Of a stretch of 64,000 nucleotides of DNA, positions 50,543 through 59,080 are shown in pieces. The notes below the pieces were generated by a model. It was not told where the DNA came from. It did not search any database and was given only the letters and a program-made list of their open reading frames with translations. Position 1 is the first letter of the stretch. Each line of letters opens with the position of its first letter. Made by a program: the position numbers and the translations under genes. This DNA comes from Actinophytocola oryzae. Lineage in GTDB: Bacteria; Actinomycetota; Actinomycetes; Mycobacteriales; Pseudonocardiaceae. The stretch lies in assembly GCF_004364325.1 (NCBI RefSeq), contig NZ_SOCP01000001.1, positions 682,001 to 746,000 on the forward strand, read 5' to 3'.

Positions 50543-51271
50543 GTGGCTGATCCCATCACCGACGAGCACATCGCGGGGGTGCTGCGCGCGTTCGTGCGTG
50601 GCTGTGACCCGATGCTGCCCCGCCTGCGCGAACCCGACGACGTCGAGGTGGCCGAGGACGACGTCGAGGTCGACCACGGGTTGTTGCACCGGGTGCGCGA
50701 CCGCATAGCCGAGGTCCGCTGGCCGGGCACGGCGAAGTGGACGCGGTTGTCGGCAGAGGAGCGCTCCGACTGGTGGGTGAGCCGGGTCGGGCGGCTGACG
50801 TCCCTCGCGGCGTCGGTCACGGGCCTGGCGGGTGCGCTGGGTGACCGGCTGCCGCTGCAGGACATCCTCGGTGCCGCCGGCCAGGGGCTGCTGCTGTGCG
50901 CGATCGCGGGTGAGCACGGTGTGGACGACCGCGCGACCCGGGTCCGGCTGCTGGCGTCGGTGCTGTTCGAGCGTGACATCGACCCGGCGGTGGCCGCGGG
51001 TGGGGGGACGGAGGCCGAGGTGACGCCCGCGCCGGAAACCGGGCGGAAGCTGGGGGTGAAACCGGCGGCCAAGTGGCTGTGGCGGCAGGGGAGGCTGCTG
51101 TTGGCCGTGCAGGACGAGCTGGGGAAACGCCCGCAGGGCCGCTTCTACCACCGAGCGCTCGGCATGCTGCCCGTCGTCGGCATGGCGGGGGACTACCTCG
51201 GCGAACGCTCGGCACTCAAACGCGCCGCCCGCGCGGGTGACCGCTGGCTGCACGCACAGGTGCCCGCCTGA
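50543..51271 (+). CDS. Conserved actinomycete protein of unknown function
   Basis: 242 residues from GTG 50543. Not recognised. Central segment LTSLAASVTGLAGALGDRLP then ILGAAGQGLLLCAIAGEHG is hydrophobic and Gly/Ala-rich, suggesting membrane association, flanked by charged N- and C-terminal parts (KWLWRQGRLLLAVQDELG and VVGMAGDYLGERSALKRAAR). The layout of glycine-rich helices and a terminal GDYLGER resembles EcsC-type proteins, but the match is weak. Weak Shine-Dalgarno. Followed by the tandem repeat array at 51276. Confidence 0.75.
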   Translation: MADPITDEHIAGVLRAFVRGCDPMLPRLREPDDVEVAEDDVEVDHGLLHRVRDRIAEVRWPGTAKWTRLSAEERSDWWVSRVGRLTSLAASVTGLAGALGDRLPLQDILGAAGQGLLLCAIAGEHGVDDRATRVRLLASVLFERDIDPAVAAGGGTEAEVTPAPETGRKLGVKPAAKWLWRQGRLLLAVQDELGKRPQGRFYHRALGMLPVVGMAGDYLGERSALKRAARAGDRWLHAQVPA

Positions 51272-51275
51272 CCCC

Positions 51276-51385
51276 GCCTTCGTAACGCCGGCCGTACCGA
51301 AGGGAGCCTTCGTAACGCTGGGGGTACTGAAGGGAGCCTTCGTAACGCTGGCCGTACTGAAGGCGTCCTTCAGTGCACGGGGTCG
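51276..51385. repeat. Tandem 30-bp copies of the GAAGG/CCTTC repeat
   Basis: Units of 30 bp beginning GTACYGAAGGGAGCCTTCGT occur at 51294-51323 and 51324-51353, flanked by a partial unit (51276-51293) and a variant ending GGCGTCCTTCAG. Each unit contains an internal GAAGGGAGCCTTC inverted repeat. The array lies between two plus-strand genes. Confidence 0.8.
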
Positions 51386-51437
51386 GGGCGACGGGTAGTT
51401 GAGGAATCAATCAGCGGGGTGGGGCGTTCGTGCGGGT

Positions 51438-52457
51438 GTGAAGAACATCGGCTTTCTCTCCTTCGGGCACTGGTCGGACAGTCCGCACTCGCAGACGAGG
51501 TCCGCGGCGGACGCGTTGCTGCAGGCGGTCGACCTGGCCGTGGCGGCCGAGGAGCTGGGTGCGGACGGCGCCCACTTCCGGGTGCACCACTTCGCCAGGC
51601 AGCTCGCCTCGCCGTTCCCGCTGCTGGCCGCGATTGGTGCGAAGACCGAGCGCATCGAGATCGGTACCGGCGTGATCGACATGCGGTACGAGAACCCGAT
51701 GTACATGGCCGAGGACGCGGGTGCCGCCGACCTCATCGCGGGTGGCAGGCTCCAGCTCGGCATCTCCCGCGGCTCACCCGAGCAGGTCATCGACGGCTGG
51801 CGGTACTTCGGCTACGAACCCCAGGAGGGCGAGACCGACGCCGAGATGGCCCGCACGCACGCCGAGGTCCTGCTCAGGGTCCTCGAAGGCAAGGGCTTCG
51901 CCCAGCCCAACCCTCGGCCGATGTTCGCCAACCCGCCGGGGCTGCTGCGGGTCGAACCGCACTCACCCGGCCTTCGGGAACGGATCTGGTGGGGCGCGGG
52001 CTCCAACGGCACCGCCGTGTGGGCCGCCGAGCACGGCATGAACCTGATGAGCTCCACCCTCAAGAACGACGAGGGCGGCGCACCCTTCCACGTCCAGCAG
52101 GCCGAACAAATCCGTGCCTTCCGCAAGGCCTGGGCCGACGCCGGCTGGCAGCGGACGGCACGCGTGTCCGTGTCGCGCAGCATCTTCGCGCTCACCTCCG
52201 ACCTCGACCACGCGTACTTCGGCGGCGGCGAGAGCACCGACCAGATCGGCCACATCGACGCAGAGACCAGGGCGATCTTCGGCCGCACCTACGCCGCCGA
52301 GCCGGACGTCCTCGTGTCCCAGCTTGCCGAGGACGAGGCCATCGCCGAGGCCGACACCCTGCTGCTCACCGTGCCAAACCAGCTCGGCGTCGACTACAAC
52401 GCGCACCTGATCGAGGACATCCTCACCCACGTCGCACCCGGGCTCGGCTGGCGCTGA
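51438..52457 (+). CDS. LLM-class flavin-dependent oxidoreductase
   Basis: 339 residues from GTG 51438. Luciferase-like TIM barrel: KNIGFLSFGHWSD, LAVAAEELGADGAHFRVHHF, IEIGTGVIDMRYENPMYMAE and GRLQLGISRGSPEQVIDG, with the C-terminal cofactor segment in ERIWWGAGSNGTAVWAAE. Uses FMN or F420 to oxidise or monooxygenate an unknown substrate; F420 use is common in actinomycetes. No nearby flavin reductase. Confidence 0.9.
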   Translation: MKNIGFLSFGHWSDSPHSQTRSAADALLQAVDLAVAAEELGADGAHFRVHHFARQLASPFPLLAAIGAKTERIEIGTGVIDMRYENPMYMAEDAGAADLIAGGRLQLGISRGSPEQVIDGWRYFGYEPQEGETDAEMARTHAEVLLRVLEGKGFAQPNPRPMFANPPGLLRVEPHSPGLRERIWWGAGSNGTAVWAAEHGMNLMSSTLKNDEGGAPFHVQQAEQIRAFRKAWADAGWQRTARVSVSRSIFALTSDLDHAYFGGGESTDQIGHIDAETRAIFGRTYAAEPDVLVSQLAEDEAIAEADTLLLTVPNQLGVDYNAHLIEDILTHVAPGLGWR

Positions 52458-52477
52458 CCCCGGCTACGATCCCGGTC

Positions 52478-53149
52478 ATGGCGAACCGGTCCTATCTCTA
52501 CAGTCTCGGCAACCGGCCGAGGTCCTACGCGGACCGGCCCGAGACGATCAGCGGTCTCTCGGAATGGGCCTACGCCGTCCCGTTCTCCTACCGCGTGCTC
52601 ATGTCCGGCGACCCGGCGCTGTGCGCGTCGCTCGTCTCCGACGGCTTCGAGGACGACCCGCCCGACCGTCCGACCCGCCTGCACGCGATCAGCGGCGAGT
52701 TCGACGCGGGCCACGCACGGCTGCGGAAGCTCCTCGCGGCCGTGCGGGCGGTCACCGGCTCGACCGCGCTGTCGGTGGCTCTCGACGAGACCGAGCGGTT
52801 CCTCGCCGAGCACCGGGACCGCTTCCTCCTGCTCGAGACGATCGAGCTGGACAGCATGACGGAGGAGTCCGGGGACGGCCTGCGTGCGAGCGTCGAACGG
52901 GAGATCGACCTGTGCGGGCGGGTGGGCGCGGCCGTCGACGCGCTTCCCGACGACGTCACCGAGGCCGGTGCGGCGCTGGCGAAGGCGGCCGCGAGCGAGC
53001 CCGAGTCGCCCTTCCACGGCCTCGTCCTCGACGACGACTTCGACAACGTGCGGGGCGACAGGACGACCAACCCGCTCGGCGTGAGCTGGTGGACCGACGT
53101 CCTCTACTTCGAGCTGTGGAACAAGGCCGAGTTCGAGGCCAACAGCTAG
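52478..53149 (+). CDS. Conserved protein starting MANRSYLYS, unknown function
   Basis: 223 residues. The start MANRSYLYSLGNRPRSYADR followed by PETISGLSEWAYAVPF is a recognisable conserved opening shared by a DUF-level family in many bacteria. Acidic overall, no signal or membrane segment. The C-terminus is VSWWTDVLYFELWNKAEFEA. ATG 52478 is clear from that N-terminus. Its stop overlaps the convergent TetR gene by four bp. Confidence 0.8.
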   Translation: MANRSYLYSLGNRPRSYADRPETISGLSEWAYAVPFSYRVLMSGDPALCASLVSDGFEDDPPDRPTRLHAISGEFDAGHARLRKLLAAVRAVTGSTALSVALDETERFLAEHRDRFLLLETIELDSMTEESGDGLRASVEREIDLCGRVGAAVDALPDDVTEAGAALAKAAASEPESPFHGLVLDDDFDNVRGDRTTNPLGVSWWTDVLYFELWNKAEFEANS

Positions 53150-53772
53150 TGCGCCGACAGCGGCAGCCGGACGGCGGGCGGCAGTGGTTCCGCGACCGGG
53201 TTCGCCCGGAACGACTGGATCATCAGGGCCGCGAACCGGCGTGACGCCGCCGCTCTCAGCTCGGATGACTCGGCGCGGATGCCCTCGTTCGCCATCAGTG
53301 CCATGACGAGGTCCTCCAGTACGAGGTCCGACCGCAGCTCACCCGTCTCCTTCGCGCGCCGGACCAGTTCGAGGATCAGGCGCAGCGAGCGGTCGCGGTC
53401 CTGGGTGAAGAAGTCGACCGCCTGGGGGAGCCGCGAGGTGAACGCGCGGGAGAAGCCCCGGTCGAGGGCGTGCACCGCCATCAGCTTCTCGATCACCAGG
53501 CAGAAACCGCGCCACGGGTCGGCCGCCGCCAGGCCCTCCTCGACGATCGTCGAACAGGTGGCCATCGCCTCGGCGAAGGCGGCGGCGAACAGTGCCTCCT
53601 TGGTCGGGAAGTGCCGGTAGACGGTCGCGACGCCGACCTGTGCGCGCCGCGCGATCTCCCGGATCGGCACGTCGAGGCCGTCGGCGGCGAAGGCCGCGCG
53701 GGCGACCGCGAGGATCCGCACCCGGTTGTCGCGGGCGTCCGAGCGCAGCTGGTGAGTCACTTCGGCCGTCAC
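53146..53772 (-). CDS. TetR-family repressor
   Basis: 208 residues from GTG 53772. HTH: RVRILAVARAAFAADGLDVP, then IREIARRAQVGVATVYRHFPTKEALF, followed by a helical ligand domain (AFTSRLPQAVDFFTQDRDR). Divergent from a quinone oxidoreductase with an inverted repeat (AACGGA...TCCGTT, 53790-53809) between, the common layout of a repressor controlling its neighbour. Confidence 0.9.
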   Translation of the reverse strand: MTAEVTHQLRSDARDNRVRILAVARAAFAADGLDVPIREIARRAQVGVATVYRHFPTKEALFAAAFAEAMATCSTIVEEGLAAADPWRGFCLVIEKLMAVHALDRGFSRAFTSRLPQAVDFFTQDRDRSLRLILELVRRAKETGELRSDLVLEDLVMALMANEGIRAESSELRAAASRRFAALMIQSFRANPVAEPLPPAVRLPLSAH

Positions 53773-53789
53773 CACTCTTACTTTAGCCA

Positions 53790-53809
53790 AACGGACGGGG
53801 TGCTCCGTT
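53790..53809. promoter_or_regulatory. Inverted repeat in the TetR/quinone reductase intergenic region
   Basis: AACGGA (53790-53795) and TCCGTT (53804-53809) with an 8-base spacer, 12 bp upstream of the oxidoreductase ATG. Candidate TetR operator. Confidence 0.45.
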
Positions 53810-53821
53810 ACGTTCCGAATC

Positions 53822-54769
53822 ATGAGAGCAGTCCAGTTCAGCGAGTACGGCCCACCGAGCGTCGTGCACGTCGCCGACATCGAGGAGCCACACGCCGGTC
53901 CCGGTCAGATCCGCGTCGCCGTGCGGGCGTCGGGGATCTCGGCGGGGGAGACCTACGTCCGTTCCGGGATGCTGCGTGACGTGCTGCCCACGACGTTCCC
54001 GTACCGGACCGGCTTCGACGCGGCGGGCGTGGTGGACGAGGTCGGCGACGGCGTGACGGATGTGGCCATCGGCGACGAGGTGTTCGGCATGGGCACCATG
54101 ACCGCTCGCGGCGCCAACGCCGAGTACGCGGTCCTGGCCGCGTGGGCACCCAAGCCGGCCGGGTGGAGCTGGGAGGAGGCCGGTGGCGCCGCGGGCAGTG
54201 CCGAGACGGCCGCCAGGGTCCTCGACCGGCTCGCGGTCGGCGCCGGGCAGACCGTGCTGGTGCACGGCGCGTCCGGCGGGGCGGGCTCGGTCGTCGTCCA
54301 GTTCGCGGTCGCGCGTGGCGCCGTCGTCATCGGCACGGCGGGCGAGCACAACCAGGCGTACCTGCGTTCCCTCGGCGCGACGCCGACGACGTACGGGCCT
54401 GGCCTCGTCGACCGGGTCCTGGTCATCGCAACGGACGGGGTGGACGCCGTCGTCGACTGCGCGGGCGGGGCGCTGCCCGACCTGATCACCATCGCCGGGT
54501 CCCCGGCACGCGTGGTGACGATCGCCGACTTCGCCGCGGCGGCCCACGGCGTGCACATGTCACACGGCGCGCCTGCGGAGGAGACGGGTGCCGCCGTCGG
54601 CGCCGCGGCGGACCCGCTCGCGGTGCACGGCCTCGACATCGCGGTCGGGCTCGCCGAGCAGGGCCGGCTGCGGGTGCGGGTGGGGGCGGTGTTCCCGCTG
54701 GCCGAGGCCGCGGCGGCACACGAGCTGAGCGAGACCCGCCACGCCGGCGGAAAGATCGTGCTGGTGTAA
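53822..54769 (+). CDS. Zinc-less alcohol dehydrogenase / NADPH:quinone oxidoreductase
   Basis: 315 residues of the MDR superfamily: MRAVQFSEYGPPSVVHVADI, AGETYVRSGMLRD, FPYRTGFDAAGVVDEVGDGV, and the NADPH motif HGASGGAGSVVVQFAVARG. Structural-zinc cysteines are absent, matching quinone reductase-type members. Probably reduces quinones or enones, repressed by the divergent TetR. Confidence 0.92.
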   Translation: MRAVQFSEYGPPSVVHVADIEEPHAGPGQIRVAVRASGISAGETYVRSGMLRDVLPTTFPYRTGFDAAGVVDEVGDGVTDVAIGDEVFGMGTMTARGANAEYAVLAAWAPKPAGWSWEEAGGAAGSAETAARVLDRLAVGAGQTVLVHGASGGAGSVVVQFAVARGAVVIGTAGEHNQAYLRSLGATPTTYGPGLVDRVLVIATDGVDAVVDCAGGALPDLITIAGSPARVVTIADFAAAAHGVHMSHGAPAEETGAAVGAAADPLAVHGLDIAVGLAEQGRLRVRVGAVFPLAEAAAAHELSETRHAGGKIVLV

Positions 54770-54795
54770 CCGGTGGAATGGGTCAGGATGTCCAC

Positions 54796-57747
54796 ATGGG
54801 AGCGGATCACCGCTGGTGGCGGGTGCTGGCATCGGTGGTCGTCCTGTGTGGACTCGGGGCCGTGGTGGCCTGGCAGGTCAACGGCGCTCTCGGGCTGAGC
54901 ATGCGGGTCGCGGACGTGCCGGTCGAGCACGCGAACCCGGCTCCCGCGACGGCGCTCGCGTCCCTCCCCGCGATCGGGTCGATCCTGGTGCCCGACGACC
55001 AGCGCCTGCGTCTGGCCGCCGATGCGGTCGCGGACGCGCTCGTGGCCCGGGGCGCACCCCGCCCACACGTCGGCCCAGGCCCAGGACCCGTGCTCACCAC
55101 CCGGGTCGACGCCACCCTGACCGGCGAGTCCTACCGCGTCGACGGGCTCACGGTCGCCGCGGGCACCCCGGCAGGCGCGGCCGCCGGGCTGTACGCGGTG
55201 GCCGACCGCATCCGGTCCGGTGCGGCCCTTCCTGCCGGGACGGTCACGCCCCGGCTCGGGCTGCGGCTCACCGACCTCGGCGCGGTCGGCCTGCCCGACG
55301 AGCCGGCCCGCTACGCCACCGGCACCGACTACTCGCTGAACTCCGACGTCGTCGGCTCGGCGATCCTCCCGGACGCCCCCTACGTCGACCGGGCCGCCGT
55401 CGACCGCATCGCGGGCCAGTACCGCGAGCTGGTCCGGCACGCGCTGGCGCAGGGCTACAACGCGGTCGTCGTCCCCGGCTTCCTCGAGTACGTCACCTTC
55501 CGGGGCGAAGGCGTCTACGCCGACGGCGACCCGCACCTCGCGCGTGCCGAGGCCATGGTCGACGCGTTCGCCCCCGTGTGGCGTTACGCCGCCGACCTCG
55601 GCATGAAGGTGTTCATGCAGACCGACATGCTCGCGTTGTCCCCACCGCTGCGTGACCACCTCGACCGGGTAGCCGGCATGGACACCGAGGACGACCGGCT
55701 CTGGCAGGTCTACCGGGCGGGACTGCGTGAGCTGTTCGACCGGATGCCGTTCGTGGCCGGGCTGATGGTCCGGATCGGCGAGGGCGGCGCCGCCTACCAG
55801 CTGCCCGGCTGGGACTACTCGTCCGAGATCGCGGTCACCACCCCGGCCGCCGTCCGCGCGATGCTGCGGTCGTTCCTGTCCGTCGCGGGACAGGCGGACA
55901 AGGACGTCATCTTCCGGACCTGGAGCGTCGGCATCGGCGCGGTCGGCGACCTGCACACCAGCACCGCGGCCTACGACGAGGTGCTCGGCGACCTGCACGA
56001 CGACCACCTCGTCGTGTCCACCAAGTACTCGGCAGGCGACTTCTACAGCCACCTGCCGCTCAACGAGACCCTCCTGCACGGCACCCAGCGCCGGATCGTG
56101 GAGTTCCAGTCCCGCAGGGAGTTCGAGGACTTCGGCGCCCTTCCGAACGACCTCGGCCCGCTGAACCAGCTGGCACTGCGGACGTTCCTCGCCGAGAACC
56201 CGAACGTGCAGGGCGTGTGGTCGTGGGCGCAGGGCGGCGGACCGCTACTGGCCGGCCCGCGGACCCTGTTGCTGCGTCAGGGCTTCTGGCAGCTCTACGA
56301 CCTCAACACCTACCTCACCGGGCGCCTCGCGTGGGACCCGGACACCGACCCGTCGACCGCGACCGCCGACTGGCTGCGGGCCACGTTCTCCTACGACCCG
56401 GACACGGTCGCGACCCTGGGCGCGACCATGGCCCTCTCACGTGAGGCCGTCACCAAGGGCCTCTACATCGGCCCGTACGCGGACCTGTCGGTGAAGGCAC
56501 TCGGCCTGGAGCCGCCACCGATGATGTGGATCTTCGAGTGGGACATCGTGACCGGCGACAGCGCCGTGTGGGACACGATCTACGTGGTGAGCCGCGACCA
56601 CCTGTCGACGGCGATCGACGAGGGCGCCGAGGCCGTGGCCGACACCCGCCGCATGCGTGACCTCGTCGCGTCGACGGACGCGGCGTCGTGGCGGGATCCC
56701 GCCCTGCGCAAGCACTTCCTGGACACCCTCGACTACCAGGTGAACCTGTTCGAGCTGCTTTCCGCGTACCGCACGACGATGCTGCGCCACGCCGAGTGGC
56801 TGGACACCGGGTCGGCCGAGGCGGCGCAGGCGTGGCACACCGCGGCTTCGGAGTACCAGCGGGCCCGTGCCGACCACCTGGCCCGCTACGGCGACGACCG
56901 CGACCTGCCCGCCTACAACCTCACGGCCGCCGACCTCGGCCTGTCCCGCGCGGAACGCGACGCGACGATGGCGTGGCTCGCCAGAGGGCTGCTCGTGCTC
57001 CTGTTGCTGGTGTTCGTGTTCCGGCGAAGGCTCTGGGCCCGCGCGCTGTGGACGGCGTCGACCCGTCCGTGGCGCCTGGCCGGGCTGCGGGACACCCCGA
57101 CGCGTGCCGACCGGCTGCTGGTGTGGGTGGTGCCCGGTGCGGCGGTGGTGCTGAGCCGTGCCATCCAGACGTCGTTCGCCGCGCCCGCGCACCTCGTGCT
57201 GGTGCTCGGTGCGTGGCTGCTGTTCTCGCTCGTGCTGCGGCTGCTGACCCGTGACCCGTTCCTCCTGGCGGCCGCGATCGGCGGCGTCGCGCTGGTCCGC
57301 ACGGCGCTCCTGCTGGCGGCACTCGTGCTGCGGGGTCCCGGACACTACTGGTACAGCTTCTGGACCGACCCCACGGCCCGGTCGGTGTACGTCACCGTCG
57401 CGTTCGCGTTGTTCCTGGCGGTGTTCGCGAGCACGTACGTGGTGCTGCGTACCGCCTACGGCCTGTCGCGTCGTCGCGTGATCGGGCGCCTGCTGCTCGC
57501 GGCGGGCGCGGCGGTCACGGTGCTGGGCGGGCTCGTCACGGTCATGGGTGCCGAACAGGCGCTGACCGTGTGGAACGACCAGCTGGCCCTGTTGCCGTGG
57601 GGCCTGCACCGCATCCTGGGCATCACGGTCTACCTGGGAATCCCCACGAACATCCCGGCCATCGCCACCGCCGCGGGCGCCGTCCTCGTGGTGGCGGGAG
57701 CCGCACTGGGACGTACTGAAGGGGCCCTTCGTAACGCTGGGCGTTAG
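54796..57747 (+). CDS. Polytopic membrane protein with extracytoplasmic glycosidase-like (GH67/GH20 N-domain type) region
   Basis: 983 residues. One N-terminal helix (RVLASVVVLCGLGAVVAW), then about 700 residues outside: a GH67/GH20-type non-catalytic alpha/beta domain (RLRLAADAVADALVARG, VAAGTPAGAAAGLYAVADRI) and a barrel-like part (NSDVVGSAILPDAPYVDR, GYNAVVVPGFLEYV, ADLGMKVFMQTDM, VAGLMVRIGEGG, VVSTKYSAGDFYS, QGVWSWAQGGGP). About six helices close the C-terminus (from residue 730). Possibly an alpha-glucuronidase-like enzyme fixed to the membrane; catalytic acids are not assigned. The last residues RTEGALRNAGR and stop come from an intergenic repeat. ATG 54796 preferred over 54778 on Shine-Dalgarno spacing. 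Confidence 0.65.
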   Translation: MGADHRWWRVLASVVVLCGLGAVVAWQVNGALGLSMRVADVPVEHANPAPATALASLPAIGSILVPDDQRLRLAADAVADALVARGAPRPHVGPGPGPVLTTRVDATLTGESYRVDGLTVAAGTPAGAAAGLYAVADRIRSGAALPAGTVTPRLGLRLTDLGAVGLPDEPARYATGTDYSLNSDVVGSAILPDAPYVDRAAVDRIAGQYRELVRHALAQGYNAVVVPGFLEYVTFRGEGVYADGDPHLARAEAMVDAFAPVWRYAADLGMKVFMQTDMLALSPPLRDHLDRVAGMDTEDDRLWQVYRAGLRELFDRMPFVAGLMVRIGEGGAAYQLPGWDYSSEIAVTTPAAVRAMLRSFLSVAGQADKDVIFRTWSVGIGAVGDLHTSTAAYDEVLGDLHDDHLVVSTKYSAGDFYSHLPLNETLLHGTQRRIVEFQSRREFEDFGALPNDLGPLNQLALRTFLAENPNVQGVWSWAQGGGPLLAGPRTLLLRQGFWQLYDLNTYLTGRLAWDPDTDPSTATADWLRATFSYDPDTVATLGATMALSREAVTKGLYIGPYADLSVKALGLEPPPMMWIFEWDIVTGDSAVWDTIYVVSRDHLSTAIDEGAEAVADTRRMRDLVASTDAASWRDPALRKHFLDTLDYQVNLFELLSAYRTTMLRHAEWLDTGSAEAAQAWHTAASEYQRARADHLARYGDDRDLPAYNLTAADLGLSRAERDATMAWLARGLLVLLLLVFVFRRRLWARALWTASTRPWRLAGLRDTPTRADRLLVWVVPGAAVVLSRAIQTSFAAPAHLVLVLGAWLLFSLVLRLLTRDPFLLAAAIGGVALVRTALLLAALVLRGPGHYWYSFWTDPTARSVYVTVAFALFLAVFASTYVVLRTAYGLSRRRVIGRLLLAAGAAVTVLGGLVTVMGAEQALTVWNDQLALLPWGLHRILGITVYLGIPTNIPAIATAAGAVLVVAGAALGRTEGALRNAGR

Positions 57748-57765
57748 GAAGGAGTCCTTCAGTGC
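57713..57765. repeat. GAAGG/CCTTC intergenic repeat, third locus
   Basis: GTACTGAAGGGGCCCTTCGT followed by AACGCTGGGCGTTAGGAAGG and AGTCCTTCAGTGCA. It overlaps the last codons and stop of the 983-residue gene. Arms CTGAAGG...CCTTCAG can pair across the unit. Confidence 0.75.
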
Positions 57766-57770
57766 AAGCA

Positions 57771-57826
57771 GGCGGGGGCGGGACGGGGGCGGGGCGGGGC
57801 GGGGGTGGGGGTGGGGGTGGGGTCGG
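57771..57826 (+). other. G-rich tract with G-quadruplex potential
   Basis: At least eight runs of four or five G separated by one to three bases (GCGGGGGCGGGACGGGGGCG and following GGGGCGGGGC GGGGGTGGGG repeats) on the plus strand, in the gap between two convergent genes. Fits the canonical G-quadruplex pattern many times over and may help transcription end. Confidence 0.6.
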
Positions 57827-57830
57827 CGGG

Positions 57831-58445
57831 TTAGTGGTGGTGGCGGGCCTCTTTGGGCTGGCGGCTGATCCACAGCAGCCGGTCGAAGTCCACGGCCACG
57901 CCACGCAGGAGCACGTCCACGAGCGTGCGGGCGTCCTGCGGGGCCGCGCCGAACAGGACCCGCTGGTAGACCGCCGACGCCAGCAGGTCGACCACCAGCG
58001 CCGGGCCGACGTCCTCCCGCAGCTCGCCCCGGCCGACCGCCCTGTCCACCGCGGTGCGGGCCGCGTCCCGGCTCGGCGCGATCAGCGTGTTCACGAGGTA
58101 CTCGCGCAGCTCGGTCTCGGTGCAGTCGGCCAGCAGCGCGGCGAGCACGCCGGGTGGCAGGCGGTCGTGGAGCAGCTCGGTCAGCAGGTCGACGCTCGCG
58201 ATCAGGTCGCAGCGGGTGCAGGCGTTGTCCGGCACCTCCGGGGTGTCGAGCAGTGTGGCGAGCGCGTCGACGGCGAGCCGCTGGCGTGACGGCCAGCGCC
58301 TGCGGATCGCCGCCTTCGTGGTGCCGGCCCTGGTCGCCACCGCCTCGACCGCGAACCCCGACCACCCGCGTTCGCGGAGCAGGTCGACGGTCGCGGCGAG
58401 CACGGCCCCGTCGATCGAGGCGTCCCTGGGCCGGCCTGGGCTCAC
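57831..58445 (-). CDS. TetR-family regulator
   Basis: 204 residues from GTG 58445, overlapping the VOC gene stop (GTGA). HTH: DGAVLAATVDLLRERGWSGF, then AVEAVATRAGTTKAAIRRRWPSRQRL, and a TetR_C-type helical domain with two Cys (NACTRCD). The array of a VOC enzyme and its repressor under one 22-bp palindrome suggests autoregulation. C-terminus ends HHH. Confidence 0.9.
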   Translation of the reverse strand: MSPGRPRDASIDGAVLAATVDLLRERGWSGFAVEAVATRAGTTKAAIRRRWPSRQRLAVDALATLLDTPEVPDNACTRCDLIASVDLLTELLHDRLPPGVLAALLADCTETELREYLVNTLIAPSRDAARTAVDRAVGRGELREDVGPALVVDLLASAVYQRVLFGAAPQDARTLVDVLLRGVAVDFDRLLWISRQPKEARHHH

Positions 58446-58828
58446 GCGGGCACGTCCTGCGGGTACCAGCGCAGCTCGACCGTGTTGCCGTCGGGGTCGC
58501 GCACGTAGACCGACGTCGCGTCACCGCGCGCGCCGTACCGGCCGACCGGGCCCTCCAGCACCGTGAACGTGCCCGCGTCGATCACTTCCTGCCAGTCCAG
58601 CGGCTCGACCACCAGGCAGATGTGGTCCACGTTCGACTCCGTCCTCGGCTTGCGCACCAGGTCGATGATCGTCCGCTCGGTGACCCGCACCGACGGGAAC
58701 GGCACCTTCCCCGCCCGCCACTCCTCGACGCGCTCCGGCTCCAGGCCGAGCGGCCCGGTGTAGAAGTCCAACGCCCGCTCCACATCCGCCACGTTCAGCA
58801 CCAGGTGATCGAACTCCACGACCTTCAC
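58442..58828 (-). CDS. VOC-family (glyoxalase/dioxygenase) protein
   Basis: 128 residues with paired beta-alpha-beta-beta-beta modules: VEFDHLVLNVADVERALDFY, GPLGLEPERVEEW, HICLVVEPLDW and VYVRDPDGNTVELRWYP. Metal ligands of the usual H/E set are plausible at His8 (EFDHL), His76-region (VDHICLV) and Glu near the C-terminus (TVELRW). Could be a detoxifying lyase, thiol transferase or antibiotic-binding protein. Leads the operon with the TetR gene. Confidence 0.88.
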   Translation of the reverse strand: MKVVEFDHLVLNVADVERALDFYTGPLGLEPERVEEWRAGKVPFPSVRVTERTIIDLVRKPRTESNVDHICLVVEPLDWQEVIDAGTFTVLEGPVGRYGARGDATSVYVRDPDGNTVELRWYPQDVPA

Positions 58829-58847
58829 GACTGTCCTCCTCCAGTTT

Positions 58848-58869
58848 CGATCCGAATCGATTCGGATCG
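58848..58869. promoter_or_regulatory. Perfect 22-bp palindrome, TetR operator candidate
   Basis: CGATCCGAATC (58848-58858) followed directly by its complement GATTCGGATCG (58859-58869), 20 bp upstream of the VOC start codon. Confidence 0.8.
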
Positions 58870-59080
58870 TAACCAGGTCCGAGAGCGACGGTCAACCGTG
58901 CGCCAGACGTCAGACCACGCCATCCTCGTGAACCGGTAATAGCGGTGTCCCGTGTAGATAGTGCGGTGATCGCATCGACGCACCGCTTATCACGAACGCA
59001 TTAAGCACGCTCACTCATCAGCGGCAGAGCAGGACATCTCATTTTGCCGCTGTCCCTCGAGAAGGAACAGGAGTGTCGCT

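Noticed and set aside
51276..51385. CRISPR array
   Set aside because: Contiguous 30-bp units with internal palindromes and no spacers; no cas genes. It belongs to the same repeat family as the other two loci.
58896..59080. Regulatory RNA or operator upstream of the cutinase
   Set aside because: Short inverted repeats (AGCGGCA...TGCCGCT, GTGAT...ATCAC) occur but with long loops and no known riboswitch pattern; treated as ordinary promoter DNA.
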